From Trichomonas vaginalis G3 (lineage: Eukaryota; Parabasalia; Trichomonadida; Trichomonadidae): 64,000 nt of DNA. Of this stretch, positions 39,839 to 50,498 are shown in pieces. The stretch lies in contig NC_067204.1 of assembly GCF_026262505.1 (NCBI RefSeq), forward strand, positions 18,268,165-18,332,164, given 5' to 3'. The notes under the pieces were generated by a model that had not been told where the DNA came from, did not search any database, and worked only from the letters and a program-made list of their open reading frames with translations. Each line of letters opens with the position of its first letter. Position 1 is the first letter of the stretch. A program made the translations under genes and the position numbers.

Positions 39839-40241
39839 TTTTGATTATATATTTTATTTTTGTTTATTTTTGTTATAAATTATCATGTATTTCTATCGGA
39901 AATCAACCATTTTTATACACTGATTTGGGCCATAAGTCTTTAATTTAAAAATTAATAGTAAAATTGCAAAAATAAACCTGTCTTATATGCTAAAATCAAA
40001 ATCAAAGTATATCTTATATACAAATGTTATGCACATGGCTCAAAAAGATTACGCACAAGAGATAATACCTTGAATGCTTTATTTTCTAAATCCCGCCAAA
40101 ATGTTCACAAAGAAAATATGGCCAATTTTTAGATATTTAGAATTACCATATTGTTCTACTATGATTTTTAAACTTTTCGATATAATGTAGCAATAGAAAT
40201 CGTTTTGTTTTACAAAAATTTGAGAACTCTGTCCACATTTT
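39839..40241. other. Intergenic stretch, no gene seen
   Basis: AT-rich region upstream of the API5-family gene. The leader ends GTCCACATTTT before the ATG, close to but not an initiator. Confidence 0.4.
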
Positions 40242-41690
40242 ATGCCGCCGAAAGCTAAAGTGACCATTCCAACAAAGGATGAATTCCACGCCCTCAACGA
40301 GAAGCTTCAATCGAAGCCAGTCGAAGCCGATTACAAGCAAATCCTCGCTGGCGCCAAAGGCGACGATGAAATTAAAGTTATGACAGCTCGTATCATTCCT
40401 CAATATTACAAGGAATTTCCAAAGAGCCAGAAAGATGCTCTTGAGGCCCTCAAGACACTTGCTGGAGATGCTAACGCAGATGTCCAGATTTGGGCAGTTC
40501 GCGGATTAAAAGATAACTTTGTTGCCAACGAAGATGACGTTGCTAAGGTTGTTTACACAGTTCTTGGCTCAGAGAATGCTACAGTATCTGATGCTGCCAA
40601 GAAGATTGTTAGCGATGCATTTTCCAACGAAGAATTTGCAAAAACATTCACATCACAAATCAAAGACCAGACACCAGCTGCTCAGGCTAAGATGATCGCT
40701 ATCGCTACAGAGAAGATCACCTTCACAGAGGAAACAGTTGAACAATTACTCTCTGTTATCGAATCTGCTCTTAACTGCGCAGTCGAGGAAGGTCTTATCC
40801 TCATGTCAAAGAACAAGAAGATCATCCCAGAAGAAAAGAGAGTTGCTCTTGTTAACCAGCTCCTTGATAATCTTGATGCTTCCCTTGACTCCCAGTTTGA
40901 TGAAGTTGTTGACAGCCTTCTTGTTACAATTCTTAAATTCGGACACTCATTCGGACAGCTTGGTCGCTTATACAACATTGTTGCCGATAAAGTCCTTCTA
41001 AAGTTCGAACAAGTCCCAATCGATAAGAAGATCCGTATTGTCCAACTTGTTGCCGATAACGCACAGAACGCCGAAGATGCTAAGATCCTTGAACAACTTT
41101 ACAACAATGTTTATCTCAAATTCCCAGTCGAAGTTTCCGAGGATACAAAGATTAACTTCTCCCTTCTCGAGGCCACACTTTATGCCTTCTACAACCTTGC
41201 CAAGAAGTTCCCACGTAAGGCATCAGAATTAAATGGCATTCTCCTCTTCATTACAGGCCAACCAGGCGAGAATGATGGTATCTCCGAGGACGCCGAGAAG
41301 AAGAACCAATTCCGTGCCCGCCTCAACGGTATCGATACAGTTGCTAAGTCATTTGTCGACCATTACAAGGCCAAGAAGGCTTCTCTTGAAGAGCACGCCG
41401 ATATCAAGACAAATACAGAGCTCAAGGAGGAAAGACGCCAGACAAAGATCGCAATCAGAACTGGAAACAACGTTCTCCACTTCTGCAGAATCCTCAAAGA
41501 GGACAACTACATCCACCAGAAGCCGCCGGCTGATGTCTCATGGAGAGCACCAAAGCTGAAGAAGTTTAACAAGAAGGGACCAAAGGGACCAAAAGGAAAC
41601 CAGAAGAATAAGAAGAACTTCAACAAAGGCGGAAATAGACGCAATGAAAGACGTGGCGGAAACAGAGGCGACAACAGACGTCGTAAGTAA
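40242..41690 (+). CDS. API5 (apoptosis inhibitor 5) family protein
   Basis: 482 residues in the API5 plan: HEAT/ARM-like helical repeats from about 10 to 400 (YKQILAGAKGDDEIKVMTARIIPQYYKEFPK corresponds to the human YQVILDGVKG...RLAAQFIPKFFKHFPE), FSLLEATLYAFYNLAKKFP, then a TGNNVLHFCRILKEDNYIHQKPPADVSW segment matching the human TNNINVLIKDLF...TVTLSW end. The tail is basic and Gly-rich (GGNRRNERRGGNRGDNRRRK), an RGG-like RNA- or DNA-binding end as in the human protein. API5/Aac11 proteins are nuclear and linked to mRNA export and survival. Codon use is GC-rich for this region, which suggests strong expression. Confidence 0.9.
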   Translation: MPPKAKVTIPTKDEFHALNEKLQSKPVEADYKQILAGAKGDDEIKVMTARIIPQYYKEFPKSQKDALEALKTLAGDANADVQIWAVRGLKDNFVANEDDVAKVVYTVLGSENATVSDAAKKIVSDAFSNEEFAKTFTSQIKDQTPAAQAKMIAIATEKITFTEETVEQLLSVIESALNCAVEEGLILMSKNKKIIPEEKRVALVNQLLDNLDASLDSQFDEVVDSLLVTILKFGHSFGQLGRLYNIVADKVLLKFEQVPIDKKIRIVQLVADNAQNAEDAKILEQLYNNVYLKFPVEVSEDTKINFSLLEATLYAFYNLAKKFPRKASELNGILLFITGQPGENDGISEDAEKKNQFRARLNGIDTVAKSFVDHYKAKKASLEEHADIKTNTELKEERRQTKIAIRTGNNVLHFCRILKEDNYIHQKPPADVSWRAPKLKKFNKKGPKGPKGNQKNKKNFNKGGNRRNERRGGNRGDNRRRK

Positions 41691-41910
41691 AGCATAATAC
41701 CTTTATTTTTGATACTTGACCTTCAATTAATTACATTGAGAGTATACTACATGAATAAGTTACTCTTTTTGATTTTTTTAACTTAAACATATACCATTTT
41801 ATTCTTTTTATAATTTAATTTCCTTTTTACATCCATTTAAAGCAAATTAAACTACTAATTACATCAAACTTTTAATAAATACCAAATATATAAAAAATTT
41901 CGAGGATGTT

Positions 41911-42154
41911 TTATTGTCGTCTGGAAAAAGTGACAAATTATCATTGTCGTCTGGAAAAGTGACAAAACTATGATTGTCCTCTAAAAAAGAGATTTTACAA
42001 GCATGTTTTGGTACCTAAATAAGAGAAGAACATCAATTCCATCTATGCATATAGTGTGCAAACACGCATGATATATGGTGTAGCTCTTTATCTGACTAAA
42101 AATCTTTTTATTTGAAAATTCGCATTGTCGTCTAAAACCGCCAGACGACAATAA
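41911..42154. mobile_element. 244-bp MITE-like element with 14-bp inverted repeats
   Basis: TTATTGTCGTCTGG (41911-41924) is matched by its exact complement CCAGACGACAATAA (42141-42154). A TA at each end would fit a Tc1/mariner-type target. Inside, a unit of about 30 bases, ATTGTCGTCTGGAAAA(A)GTGACA, is repeated in tandem at the left end (41913, 41944) with a decayed third copy, and another TTGTCGTCT lies just inside the right end. No coding capacity. Confidence 0.7.
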
Positions 42155-42197
42155 TAATACGGCATATAAATGTAGAAGAACCTAAATAAGGAAGAAG

Positions 42198-42340
42198 GAT
42201 TTTAAATGTAGATTATTAGCCAATTTAACTATAAGAATGTATACATACACAAATTCTAAATATCAATTTGCTGAATTTCATATTTGTGCATTTATACATT
42301 CTTATAGTTAAAATTGGCTGATACCTTACATTTAAAATCT
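42198..42340. mobile_element. 143-bp hairpin element (about 45-bp imperfect arms)
   Basis: The left arm (42198-42243: GATTTTAAATGTA, then AGCCAATTTAACTATAAGAA and TGTATA) pairs with the right arm (42293-42340) with a few mismatches and a 1-base indel, around a 50-base loop. It could be a second small inverted-repeat element or could give a structured RNA if transcribed. Confidence 0.7.
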
Positions 42341-42901
42341 TTTTTCTGTTATTAATGCACATATTATCAAACATATTTAGCAACATTTTGATTTGCCAAC
42401 TAAACAATTAAATGATTTGATCAATAATTCCAATATTAAATAAATATAAATCTAGCAATCAACATTTACCAACTTGATTTAAACCTAAAAGCAAACATCT
42501 AAGAATTCATTTTCTCATATCAATGTTAAAATATTTATATTTCCAATGCATTCTCATGAAAGTGAGTCAGATATGATATGCATGATATAGTTTACCAATG
42601 TGATCCCTCCATAAAACCTTTTTTGATCCCTTCTTAATTTAATTTTCCCAATTTTCTCAATCAATTGAAATATTGCAATTACGATCGCCTTATCCATCAG
42701 ATGGCCATTACATAATAAGATGAAATAACAAACAATTTTGAGTTCTTGGGAAAAAAAATTTAAAATCAAATTTCATCAATATTCTAATTGAATGTGATAA
42801 ATGGTGGAAGATTTTAAGTGTCCAAACTTGGCTCAATTTTTTCTGAAGAATTCAATTTGAATTCGAAGTGATCCCGCAGAAAAAATTTTATTAAATTCAT
42901 T
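42341..42901. other. 5' flank of the MATE gene
   Basis: AT-rich, no gene. The initiator-like TTCATT (A+1 at 42899) practically touches the ATG. Confidence 0.4.
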
Positions 42902-44341
42902 ATGAAAAACGAAGAAGTAAAATCTCTTACCTCTCTCAACTCTATGGAGAAAACAGAAGAGCAAAAGCGTTTCGAATCCAAAAACATTGTATTATCTCTG
43001 CTAACTCTTAGTGTTGGTCCTTTAATGTTCAATAGCGGTATCTCATTTCACGATGCCGTCGATATGATGCTTATTTCTAAAGCTCTTGGTGGTGATTCCA
43101 TCCAAATTGTCGGATTTTCTTCATTAATCCGATATTTATCAGTCTGTGTAACAATTTATTTTGCTCAATCAACAATTGCTAAAATTGCAGCCCTTATTGG
43201 TGCTGGCAAGAAGGAAGATGCCGAACAAGTTATTACAGATCTCTTTAGAATCTCTTTTGTTTCAATGATTTTAGTTTCAATCATGTTTTACTTCGTTGCT
43301 ATACCAATGCTCATATTCATGGGATGCACACACGACATTGCTGTTGAAGCAAGACACTATTTAACTCCAATTCTCATTGGTATGCCCTTCATGGCTCTTT
43401 TCCAACTCAGTTGCGGCTTCATTCAGAGCCAGGGCCGTTCCATTCTTTGCGGTATCCTCCAATTCGCAGCTTTCGCCTTGAACTGCGGTTGCATTTCTCC
43501 AATCTTACTTTTCGCCGTCAAGGTTCCAATTAAATTTGCCGGTATCTCATTCGCCCTTTCCCAAAGTATTCCAGGAGTTATCTTGGCAGCATTGATTTTT
43601 ACAGGTAAATTCAATATCCGACCAAAGTGCTCAATGTTCCTTCGTCCTGTCTCCAAAGATACCCTCAATGCACTCTTATTAGGTACCCCCTACATTCTTA
43701 ACATTCTCGCCGGTGCGATTCCTCCGATGATCTTACTTCGCTACATGATGCTTGCAGCTACAACATCTGGTGAAGCTCCAATGATCGCTGCTGCATTCTC
43801 CGTCTTCTTGAAGCTTCAAAGTGCTGTCAACTCTGTTTCAATTGGAATAAATCAGGGTTTGATGGCCACAGGAAGCTATGCAAGAGGCGCTGGCAACTAT
43901 ACAAGGCTTATACAGTTATACATACGTGCCGGTTTGATTACTTTGACATATCATTTATGTTGGATTCCATTGATGCAGACACGTGCAGATTGGGTTGCCA
44001 AGATATGGATGGATGATGAAGAACAACTCAGATTCGCAAAATATTTCTTGAGAATTCCATTTTACACAAATTGGTTAATTCCTCTTAATGATTCCGCAGT
44101 TAACTTCGTTCTTGCATCAGGAAAGCCTGTGCTTGCCATGGTTCCATCATTACTTCGTGGTACTGTCTGCTTGATTGCAACATTCGCTTTTTATTACACA
44201 GGAAAGGACAAACCACAGAGAATGATGTACACATACAACACTTTTGATGTTTCTGTCTTGTTGTTCGATATTGGACTTGTTATCTACAACCTTCGCTATC
44301 TTTATCAGCTCATCAGGGAGAATTATGATGTTCTTAATTAA
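42902..44341 (+). CDS. MATE-family efflux transporter
   Basis: 479 residues with about twelve membrane helices and the two-half layout of MATE proteins. Clear marks are VGPLMFNSGISFHDAVDMMLISKALGG (helix 1 region, where family members have P...D...VGHLG), FARISFVSM-like helices, and SCGFIQSQGRSILCGILQFAAFALN (about 160-185), the FLQGQG...P-type signature. MATE proteins export cationic drugs and metabolites using H+ or Na+. The first 30 residues are cytoplasmic and acidic. Membership is secure, substrate unknown. Confidence 0.93.
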   Translation: MKNEEVKSLTSLNSMEKTEEQKRFESKNIVLSLLTLSVGPLMFNSGISFHDAVDMMLISKALGGDSIQIVGFSSLIRYLSVCVTIYFAQSTIAKIAALIGAGKKEDAEQVITDLFRISFVSMILVSIMFYFVAIPMLIFMGCTHDIAVEARHYLTPILIGMPFMALFQLSCGFIQSQGRSILCGILQFAAFALNCGCISPILLFAVKVPIKFAGISFALSQSIPGVILAALIFTGKFNIRPKCSMFLRPVSKDTLNALLLGTPYILNILAGAIPPMILLRYMMLAATTSGEAPMIAAAFSVFLKLQSAVNSVSIGINQGLMATGSYARGAGNYTRLIQLYIRAGLITLTYHLCWIPLMQTRADWVAKIWMDDEEQLRFAKYFLRIPFYTNWLIPLNDSAVNFVLASGKPVLAMVPSLLRGTVCLIATFAFYYTGKDKPQRMMYTYNTFDVSVLLFDIGLVIYNLRYLYQLIRENYDVLN

Positions 44342-45494
44342 ATCCCTCTCTCGTTAATAAAATTTAGAGATATACTATGTATCAATTATATCATCTTTTT
44401 TTTACCACTTTCTGACATTCTCTCAATTTTTTTGACACACAAGCTTTCTATCCCAATATTCTAAGGCCAAAAGTTAAGGTTTTTGGTCAGGAGAAAGTAA
44501 ATATAAATCACTATATAGTACCTAATATGGTTGATATACTTTTCTGTTGTTCAAATAAAGATATATTGATTTTTTAAAATCTCTCAAATTCAAATTGTAG
44601 GAAACTTTTGAAATCTTTATCTTGGTATCTGAAGAGCTTATGAGGATATAGTCTATAGTAATATGTAACTATATGAACTGGTGCGTATAGCCCATATATT
44701 TTCATTGAATGAAATCAATGCTGTATCCTTGAAAAAAAATGGAATTTTTGAGTACATATAATTCCTATAAGTGAAGCCTTATTGAGTTATTATATGTCAT
44801 GATAGTTATTTATATTCTACAAAATCGAGCAAATTAGTCTTAAAATATATAATCGTGGAACTCAAAACATTTATTGGAATATGAAATTAAAATTTATGTA
44901 AAATACTTATCCATGACTATTGACAGTATACAATATCGATTGCATTCATGCAAACATAAATGATAAGCAATTAGATACTATTGTTGTAGATCAATTTGAT
45001 AGAGAATGAAATATAATATCTTGTTGATATATGAACACTATTAGAATAGAAAGAATAATTCTTTTTTAATCCATTTCTATATTGATCAAGAATTTATCTT
45101 TTGAATGTTCCAATTTGTTTGTAGCAACAATAGGTGTTTACATGAACTAATATCACACAACAAAATACATTTATATAGTGCGATGATATCACAACAGTTG
45201 CATCATTTGGACAACTTTTGAGAATTGTTCAAATTCTTGGTCTTTGAATTGAACAATATACATATTATATTTCGAAAAGCATACTTATGTGATCTATGGT
45301 AGTAATAAAGAAACTTACAAAAGACGGCAATAAAAAATAATCGAGCAAAACATGGCCTTGATTGAATAATGATTTATGAATTAAGCGGTTTACAGTGAAT
45401 TCAGAATCAGAGGGAGCTGCATTACTTATTGTGCCATATGAATTTTTTATCACCACTATAAAAACAATAGAAATTTTTGAATAAAAAGATTTAA
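44342..45494. other. Gene-free stretch of 1.15 kb
   Basis: AT-rich DNA with only short open frames. I saw no TIR pair, tandem repeat or RNA gene. Confidence 0.4.
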
Positions 45495-46238
45495 ATGAGT
45501 ATACGCAATTTTAAAGCCAATGGAGGCGCAGGCAACCAAGAGGTTACGTTCGAAGCGCTTGACCAAATGGCAGCACAACTTTTCAAACAGATTGGTCGTT
45601 CATTCGAAACAGCCAATAATCTCGAAAAACAGCCAGACTTAAAACTTTATGCAAGATTTAACAAAACAATGGATGATGCACAGAGAAAACTCAAGGACTA
45701 CATGGAGAAATTGAACGACTTGCGTCAAAAGGAAGCTCAGCATCCATTAGAAGGCAAAATATCAACAGCCTTAACCAATTGCAGAAAGCAAATCGAAAAG
45801 ATACAAGAAATTCAAAAGAGATTAGTTGAACCACACAGAATTCTCGAGGAAGAAGAAGAAAAAAGAAAACAAGAAGAAGCAGAGAAATACGCAAAATCAT
45901 TGGCTCAAGCAGAAGCAGAAAGACAAGAACGCGAAGCCGAGGCTTTACAACAAGCTGCAGGTGAAATTGTTGAAGATATGACAACACTTGTAGATTTAAC
46001 AAATCAACTGAACGATAAACTCGATGAACAACACGAACAAATAGGTAGAATTGAAAACAATATCGATGATGCTCACAAGGAAATGGTTGCTGGTAATGCA
46101 GACTTGGCAGAAGCAAATGAGCACCAGAAGTCCGCCTCAAAGTGTTTGTATATTATTATATTCGGTATCATTGGTGGTCTCATCCTAATCGCTGTTGTTG
46201 TTATCATCATTATGAAAGTTGTCTTGAAAAAGTTCTAA
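45495..46238 (+). CDS. Qa-SNARE (syntaxin-like)
   Basis: 247 residues. An N-terminal helical part (about 15-110), a highly charged helix (115-150), a SNARE motif (about 156-212) and a C-terminal anchor (217-242, LYIIIFGIIGGLILIAVVVIIIM). The motif LDEQHEQIGRIENNIDDAHKEM aligns with the syntaxin segment LVESQGEMIDRIEYNVEHA, placing the zero-layer glutamine at Q179. Membrane fusion in the endomembrane system. The compartment cannot be told. ATG start without a clear initiator. Confidence 0.93.
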   Translation: MSIRNFKANGGAGNQEVTFEALDQMAAQLFKQIGRSFETANNLEKQPDLKLYARFNKTMDDAQRKLKDYMEKLNDLRQKEAQHPLEGKISTALTNCRKQIEKIQEIQKRLVEPHRILEEEEEKRKQEEAEKYAKSLAQAEAERQEREAEALQQAAGEIVEDMTTLVDLTNQLNDKLDEQHEQIGRIENNIDDAHKEMVAGNADLAEANEHQKSASKCLYIIIFGIIGGLILIAVVVIIIMKVVLKKF

Positions 46239-46758
46239 ATCTATTTACATAGTGTTTACCTTCTATTTAAAAATAAACAGTTATTTGATATCTTTAGCAA
46301 ATACAACAGTATTTCGGTTGTTTTTTTGAGGTTGAAACAAAAATCTTTAAATTTAAATTAGATTATTGGCCAGAAGTATCTTAGATCAGAATAAACAACT
46401 TTGTAGTGGTAATGATCCATTCAATGTTTAATAGCAATCTTATAAAGCAAAATCCAAAAGATTTGGATATTTTTAAGACTGCACCAATAGAATGATCATT
46501 TTAGGACGGTTGATTGCTTGCATTATATTGGTAATAATGAGAGAAAATGCTAGATATGATCTTAAAATGTTCAGACAATTGTCAAAGAGCTGTAATAGAA
46601 AAGATCATTAAGATAAATGAGTAATTCTCGCAACAATATAGGATAATTTTGAAGAATAATTTTGATATTTTTTCAATAACTATTTGCAAAGTAATAATAT
46701 ATAAATAACAAAGGTAGTTACGCATAAATAACAAACAAGTTTATTAAAACAAACAAAA
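46239..46758. other. Convergent intergenic region, no gene seen
   Basis: AT-rich stretch between two 3' ends. Nothing recognised. Confidence 0.4.
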
Positions 46759-47943
46759 TTATTTCTTATTTTTCAATCGCTTCGGGAATTTCTTTGGAAG
46801 AGAAGCAAGGAACTGTTCAGAGTTAGGACCACCACATAAGTTATATGTTGGCTTATGAATTAAATACCAAGATAAAATATGATCAGATAATCCATTAAAT
46901 AACGACAAATAATGGAGGGATTTGGCTTCTGATATCTTCCCATGCTGATATAAGTTTCGGATTATAATAATTGTGTCACAATTTGAGTTCAAATAAAAAT
47001 TATCAGAATAATGGATTTTGAGGGCTTCAAAACCGTTGGCCGAGTAATTGGAAGGGAAATTGAGTTCATCTATGATACTTCCAACGTTATTCAGCTTGAA
47101 AAGTTGAATCATCTGGTAAATCTGATCCAAAGTTTGCATATTTAGTATAGGTAATGATGGTTCATCTATTTTGGACTCTTCAAGTATGATTTTCGCATTC
47201 TTTTTCCTTGATCTGATGATAACTACACAAAACATGACAAAAACTGAAGAAGAAAGGACTCCAAGTGCCCCAATGAAGTAGTAGGATAATGAACATAGGT
47301 TAGATCTTGGTGTTTCCCTTTGATGACTTTGGATATTCGCCCGAACAACAGGAACAACGGGATCTTTTCGGGGAATGTATTTCTCTGTTGAAGAGGATTC
47401 ATCGTAGTCGATATTTGATGACTCTACACTAAGCTTTGCATCAGATTTCTTATATAATGGCAGATTTTCTTTGTTTGGATTGTAATCATCATCAATATTA
47501 TCATCAGAAATAGGTTGGAATCGCTTGTTATATCTAACTGAAAGTGGATGCTCATTTGGTTTTGGTGGAATTTTCATTTCTGCATTTTGTGGTGTATTTG
47601 GTGTTTCATCGACCTTCAGAATCAAAGTATTTCCATCTGTTTGATTATTGTTAGATGACGGAATTTGAATAAATGGAGTAAATAAAGAATAATCATCAGA
47701 TTCTTGAAGCATGATTGCAGCTTCATTTGAATGACCATAGTATTTTCTATATGTTACGGATCCCATTGTAAATGCACCTTCCTGATCTTCAGTGTCTTTT
47801 TTTACCCAAAAATCGTATTTCTCGTTTTTTAATTTATCACGGAGAAGATCATTCTCAGGAAGCAATTCTAAGATATTTTGCCTATTGTTAAATCCGTGCA
47901 CCCATTGTAAGGAAAAAATGGAAAAACAAAATAGGAAAAACAT
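46759..47943 (-). CDS. Type I membrane protein of unknown function
   Basis: 394 residues: a signal peptide (MFFLFCFSIFSLQWVHGF), a hydrophilic extracellular part of about 210 residues rich in Asn, Asp and Pro, one membrane helix (about 237-262, YYFIGALGVLSSSVFVMFCVVII), and a 130-residue cytoplasmic domain with a conserved look (IYQMIQLFKLNNVGSIIDEL, YQHGKISEAKSLHYL). I use the ATG at 47943: ATTGTCACTTTTTATAAAA lies directly before it, with a TCACT initiator giving a 13-nt leader. The frame also has an ATG 20 codons upstream, whose product would have a poorer signal peptide. No known family recognised. Confidence 0.8.
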   Translation of the reverse strand: MFFLFCFSIFSLQWVHGFNNRQNILELLPENDLLRDKLKNEKYDFWVKKDTEDQEGAFTMGSVTYRKYYGHSNEAAIMLQESDDYSLFTPFIQIPSSNNNQTDGNTLILKVDETPNTPQNAEMKIPPKPNEHPLSVRYNKRFQPISDDNIDDDYNPNKENLPLYKKSDAKLSVESSNIDYDESSSTEKYIPRKDPVVPVVRANIQSHQRETPRSNLCSLSYYFIGALGVLSSSVFVMFCVVIIRSRKKNAKIILEESKIDEPSLPILNMQTLDQIYQMIQLFKLNNVGSIIDELNFPSNYSANGFEALKIHYSDNFYLNSNCDTIIIIRNLYQHGKISEAKSLHYLSLFNGLSDHILSWYLIHKPTYNLCGGPNSEQFLASLPKKFPKRLKNKK

Positions 47944-48410
47944 TTTTATAAAAAGTGACAATATTATAACAATTCTAAAAAGTGTCAAGAAAAATTTTTC
48001 CATGTTGATAATTCTTATTTTGATTTAGATTGACTGGATTGTGTGGACAATCATGGAATAATTTGCTCATTTTACATATTAAAAGAGGAAAAAGAAACAA
48101 ATTCTTTTGATTTTATTACAAAATCAGCTTCAGAAGTTACTGTGATGATGTCAATTAGGCGTAAGTGCATCATTAAATTGCTACTGCTAATTTATTCTCA
48201 ACTGTCCAAATTTTTGACTACTTTTTTTTAATTTGCTTCTCAAAATTTGAGAGATATTCAAAATAAAAATGAAAAATTTTATTGAAAAAGTGCATAATGA
48301 AATACAACCTTTTTACACTTTTGTTGGCAAAAGTATAAAATGTTTAAATTTTGACTAGCAGTTTATTTGAATTCATTGACATTTTTTTTCATTAAATCAT
48401 TTTTTAATAC
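47944..48410. other. Divergent promoter region, type I protein / ankyrin protein
   Basis: Holds the TCACT initiator of the minus-strand gene (A+1 at 47956) and, for the plus gene, two TCATT initiators (A+1 at 48391 and 48399) giving leaders of 20 or 12 nt. Confidence 0.5.
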
Positions 48411-50498
48411 ATGAGTTCTCAAGCTTGTGCCACAAATGCTAATGAGATTTTGATGATCCTCAAAGGATACAATGATTCCGTCAGACATTTATACCATTTG
48501 CAAAGTAATTTTTCAGATGAACTATACCAAGAATTCAAAGAAATTTTCAAGATGATCCAACAAAACTTGTTAGAAACGAAAACATTATATCTACGGGAGA
48601 TTTTTAACATTTTGAATCCAAAACAGCCATATATTCTACGCAATTTAGAATTTTATTCCTGTTTATCTTGCCATTTTGCTTGGAATTATAAAGATAAAGA
48701 CACTTTTAAATCTAGAGATTGTGATTACAGAAAAATTCTGAACAATGATCCTGTATTCATGGCAATTGTATACCATGATAAAAATTCATTTGATTCATTA
48801 ACAAAAAGTGACAATTTCGACAAGAATCAAAGATACAATAGTATCATCCAAGCAGACAAACAAATTTCCATTTCATTACTTGAATTATGCTGTGTATCAG
48901 GTTCTTTAGATTGCTTTAACATTTTAAGAACAAGATTCAACTCTGAAATTACTCAACTATGTCTACAACTTTCATTTTTCGGCGGAAATAAAGAAATCAT
49001 TACTGAATGCTTGAAAGTTCATAAACCAGATGATGAATGCATGACTAATGCCATTATTTCTCATGATATGGAATTATTTAAGATGCTATTCAATGAATAC
49101 AAAATGCAACCAAAACTTGAAGATTTTTCAAATTATCATAATCTTGAAGCATTTTTGTATTATTTCGATCAATCAAAATCAAAAGATGCCAACAAATTCT
49201 TTATTCTTTCATTAGGTTTCAACATTCCATCGCTGTGCCAGTATTTCATACTCAATGGTGCAGATATAAACACAAAAGATGAAAAAGGAAAAACTGCACT
49301 TCATATTGCAGTTCTTTCGTACCACTTAAAACTTGCCGAGTTTCTTGTTTCTCATGGCGCGGATTTGTACGCAAAAGATAACGAAGGTAAGATAGCACCC
49401 CAATATGCAGATCAAATCAAGTCAATTGTATTAGTCAAGTTATTTATATCAAATGGAGTAGATTATCTTAAATTATTCCAATTCACAAAACCTGCAGATG
49501 GAAATCTTTATTCGGAGCTTAACAATCGCTTCAAAGATTACATTGAAACAACAAATGCGTTATTTTGCCTTAAAACAAGAAATACAGAAGATCTCTTAAG
49601 AATTGCCAAAATGGTCAAAACTAATCTCATAGACAAACTTTTAATTATACCTAGTTGGGAATTATTCGAATTTTTGGAGAATACACATTTTGCATTTAAG
49701 AATGAATATTCTCAAATTGAAAAATGTATATTTGAAAATGTAAACATCGATGCAAAAACAAATGATGTTAATTACGAACCAATTTTAAACGCAATAAAGA
49801 ACGATGATCAAAAAACTTTTAGCTTTTTGATCAACGACGACAATTTTGATGAACATGAAGTGAAAGGTCATTTTTACATTGATGGCGATAAATGTTCATA
49901 TCTGGAAATATGCTGTAACTATGGAGCTGTTAAATGCTTTAAGATATTGAGATCAGAATTTGACTCAACAATTACCTCAGAATGCTTAGACTTTTCATTT
50001 TTAAGCGGAAATCCCGAAATATTTCATGAATGCTTGAAAGAAATTACTCCCGACGAAAGCTGTATGGAATATGCCATCGTATCACACAATGTTGACTTTG
50101 TTTCATTTTTGAAGAATGAATATGGAATAGAAATTGATTTATCTATGTGTGTACATCATATGAATCTTCAGGCATTCTTGATTTATTTAGATCAAACTAA
50201 TGATATAAATGGATGCTTTGTTTATTCATTAGGATTTAATATCCCGTCTCTTTGGAAATATTTGCTATCAATTGGTGCAGACATCAATGCAAAAGCTGCA
50301 GATGGCTCTACAGCTCTTTTCCATGCAATTGAATTTTGTGATCAATACACCGTGGAACTTTTGATTTTATTAGGTGCTGATGTCAATGCAACAAATAACT
50401 ATGGCATTTCTGTTCTTGAATTTTCCAAAAAGTATAGTTATAAAGAAATTCCAAATCTTCTTATTTCATATGGAGCGGAACAAAATAATACACAGTAA
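48411..50498 (+). CDS. DUF3447 / ankyrin-repeat protein with internal duplication
   Basis: 695 residues built as two similar halves. Each half has a DUF3447-type segment (ELCCVSGSLDCFNILRTRF in the first, EICCNYGAVKCFKILRSEF in the second; then SFFGGNKEIITECLKVHKPDDECM against SFLSGNPEIFHECLKEITPDESCM) followed by ankyrin repeats (LGFNIPSLCQYFILNGADIN against LGFNIPSLWKYLLSIGADIN). The ankyrin consensus G-K-T-A-L-H-I-A is clear at about residue 295. The family is greatly expanded in trichomonads and its role is unknown. No signal peptide or membrane helix. Two initiators upstream fit the ATG. Confidence 0.93.
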   Translation: MSSQACATNANEILMILKGYNDSVRHLYHLQSNFSDELYQEFKEIFKMIQQNLLETKTLYLREIFNILNPKQPYILRNLEFYSCLSCHFAWNYKDKDTFKSRDCDYRKILNNDPVFMAIVYHDKNSFDSLTKSDNFDKNQRYNSIIQADKQISISLLELCCVSGSLDCFNILRTRFNSEITQLCLQLSFFGGNKEIITECLKVHKPDDECMTNAIISHDMELFKMLFNEYKMQPKLEDFSNYHNLEAFLYYFDQSKSKDANKFFILSLGFNIPSLCQYFILNGADINTKDEKGKTALHIAVLSYHLKLAEFLVSHGADLYAKDNEGKIAPQYADQIKSIVLVKLFISNGVDYLKLFQFTKPADGNLYSELNNRFKDYIETTNALFCLKTRNTEDLLRIAKMVKTNLIDKLLIIPSWELFEFLENTHFAFKNEYSQIEKCIFENVNIDAKTNDVNYEPILNAIKNDDQKTFSFLINDDNFDEHEVKGHFYIDGDKCSYLEICCNYGAVKCFKILRSEFDSTITSECLDFSFLSGNPEIFHECLKEITPDESCMEYAIVSHNVDFVSFLKNEYGIEIDLSMCVHHMNLQAFLIYLDQTNDINGCFVYSLGFNIPSLWKYLLSIGADINAKAADGSTALFHAIEFCDQYTVELLILLGADVNATNNYGISVLEFSKKYSYKEIPNLLISYGAEQNNTQ

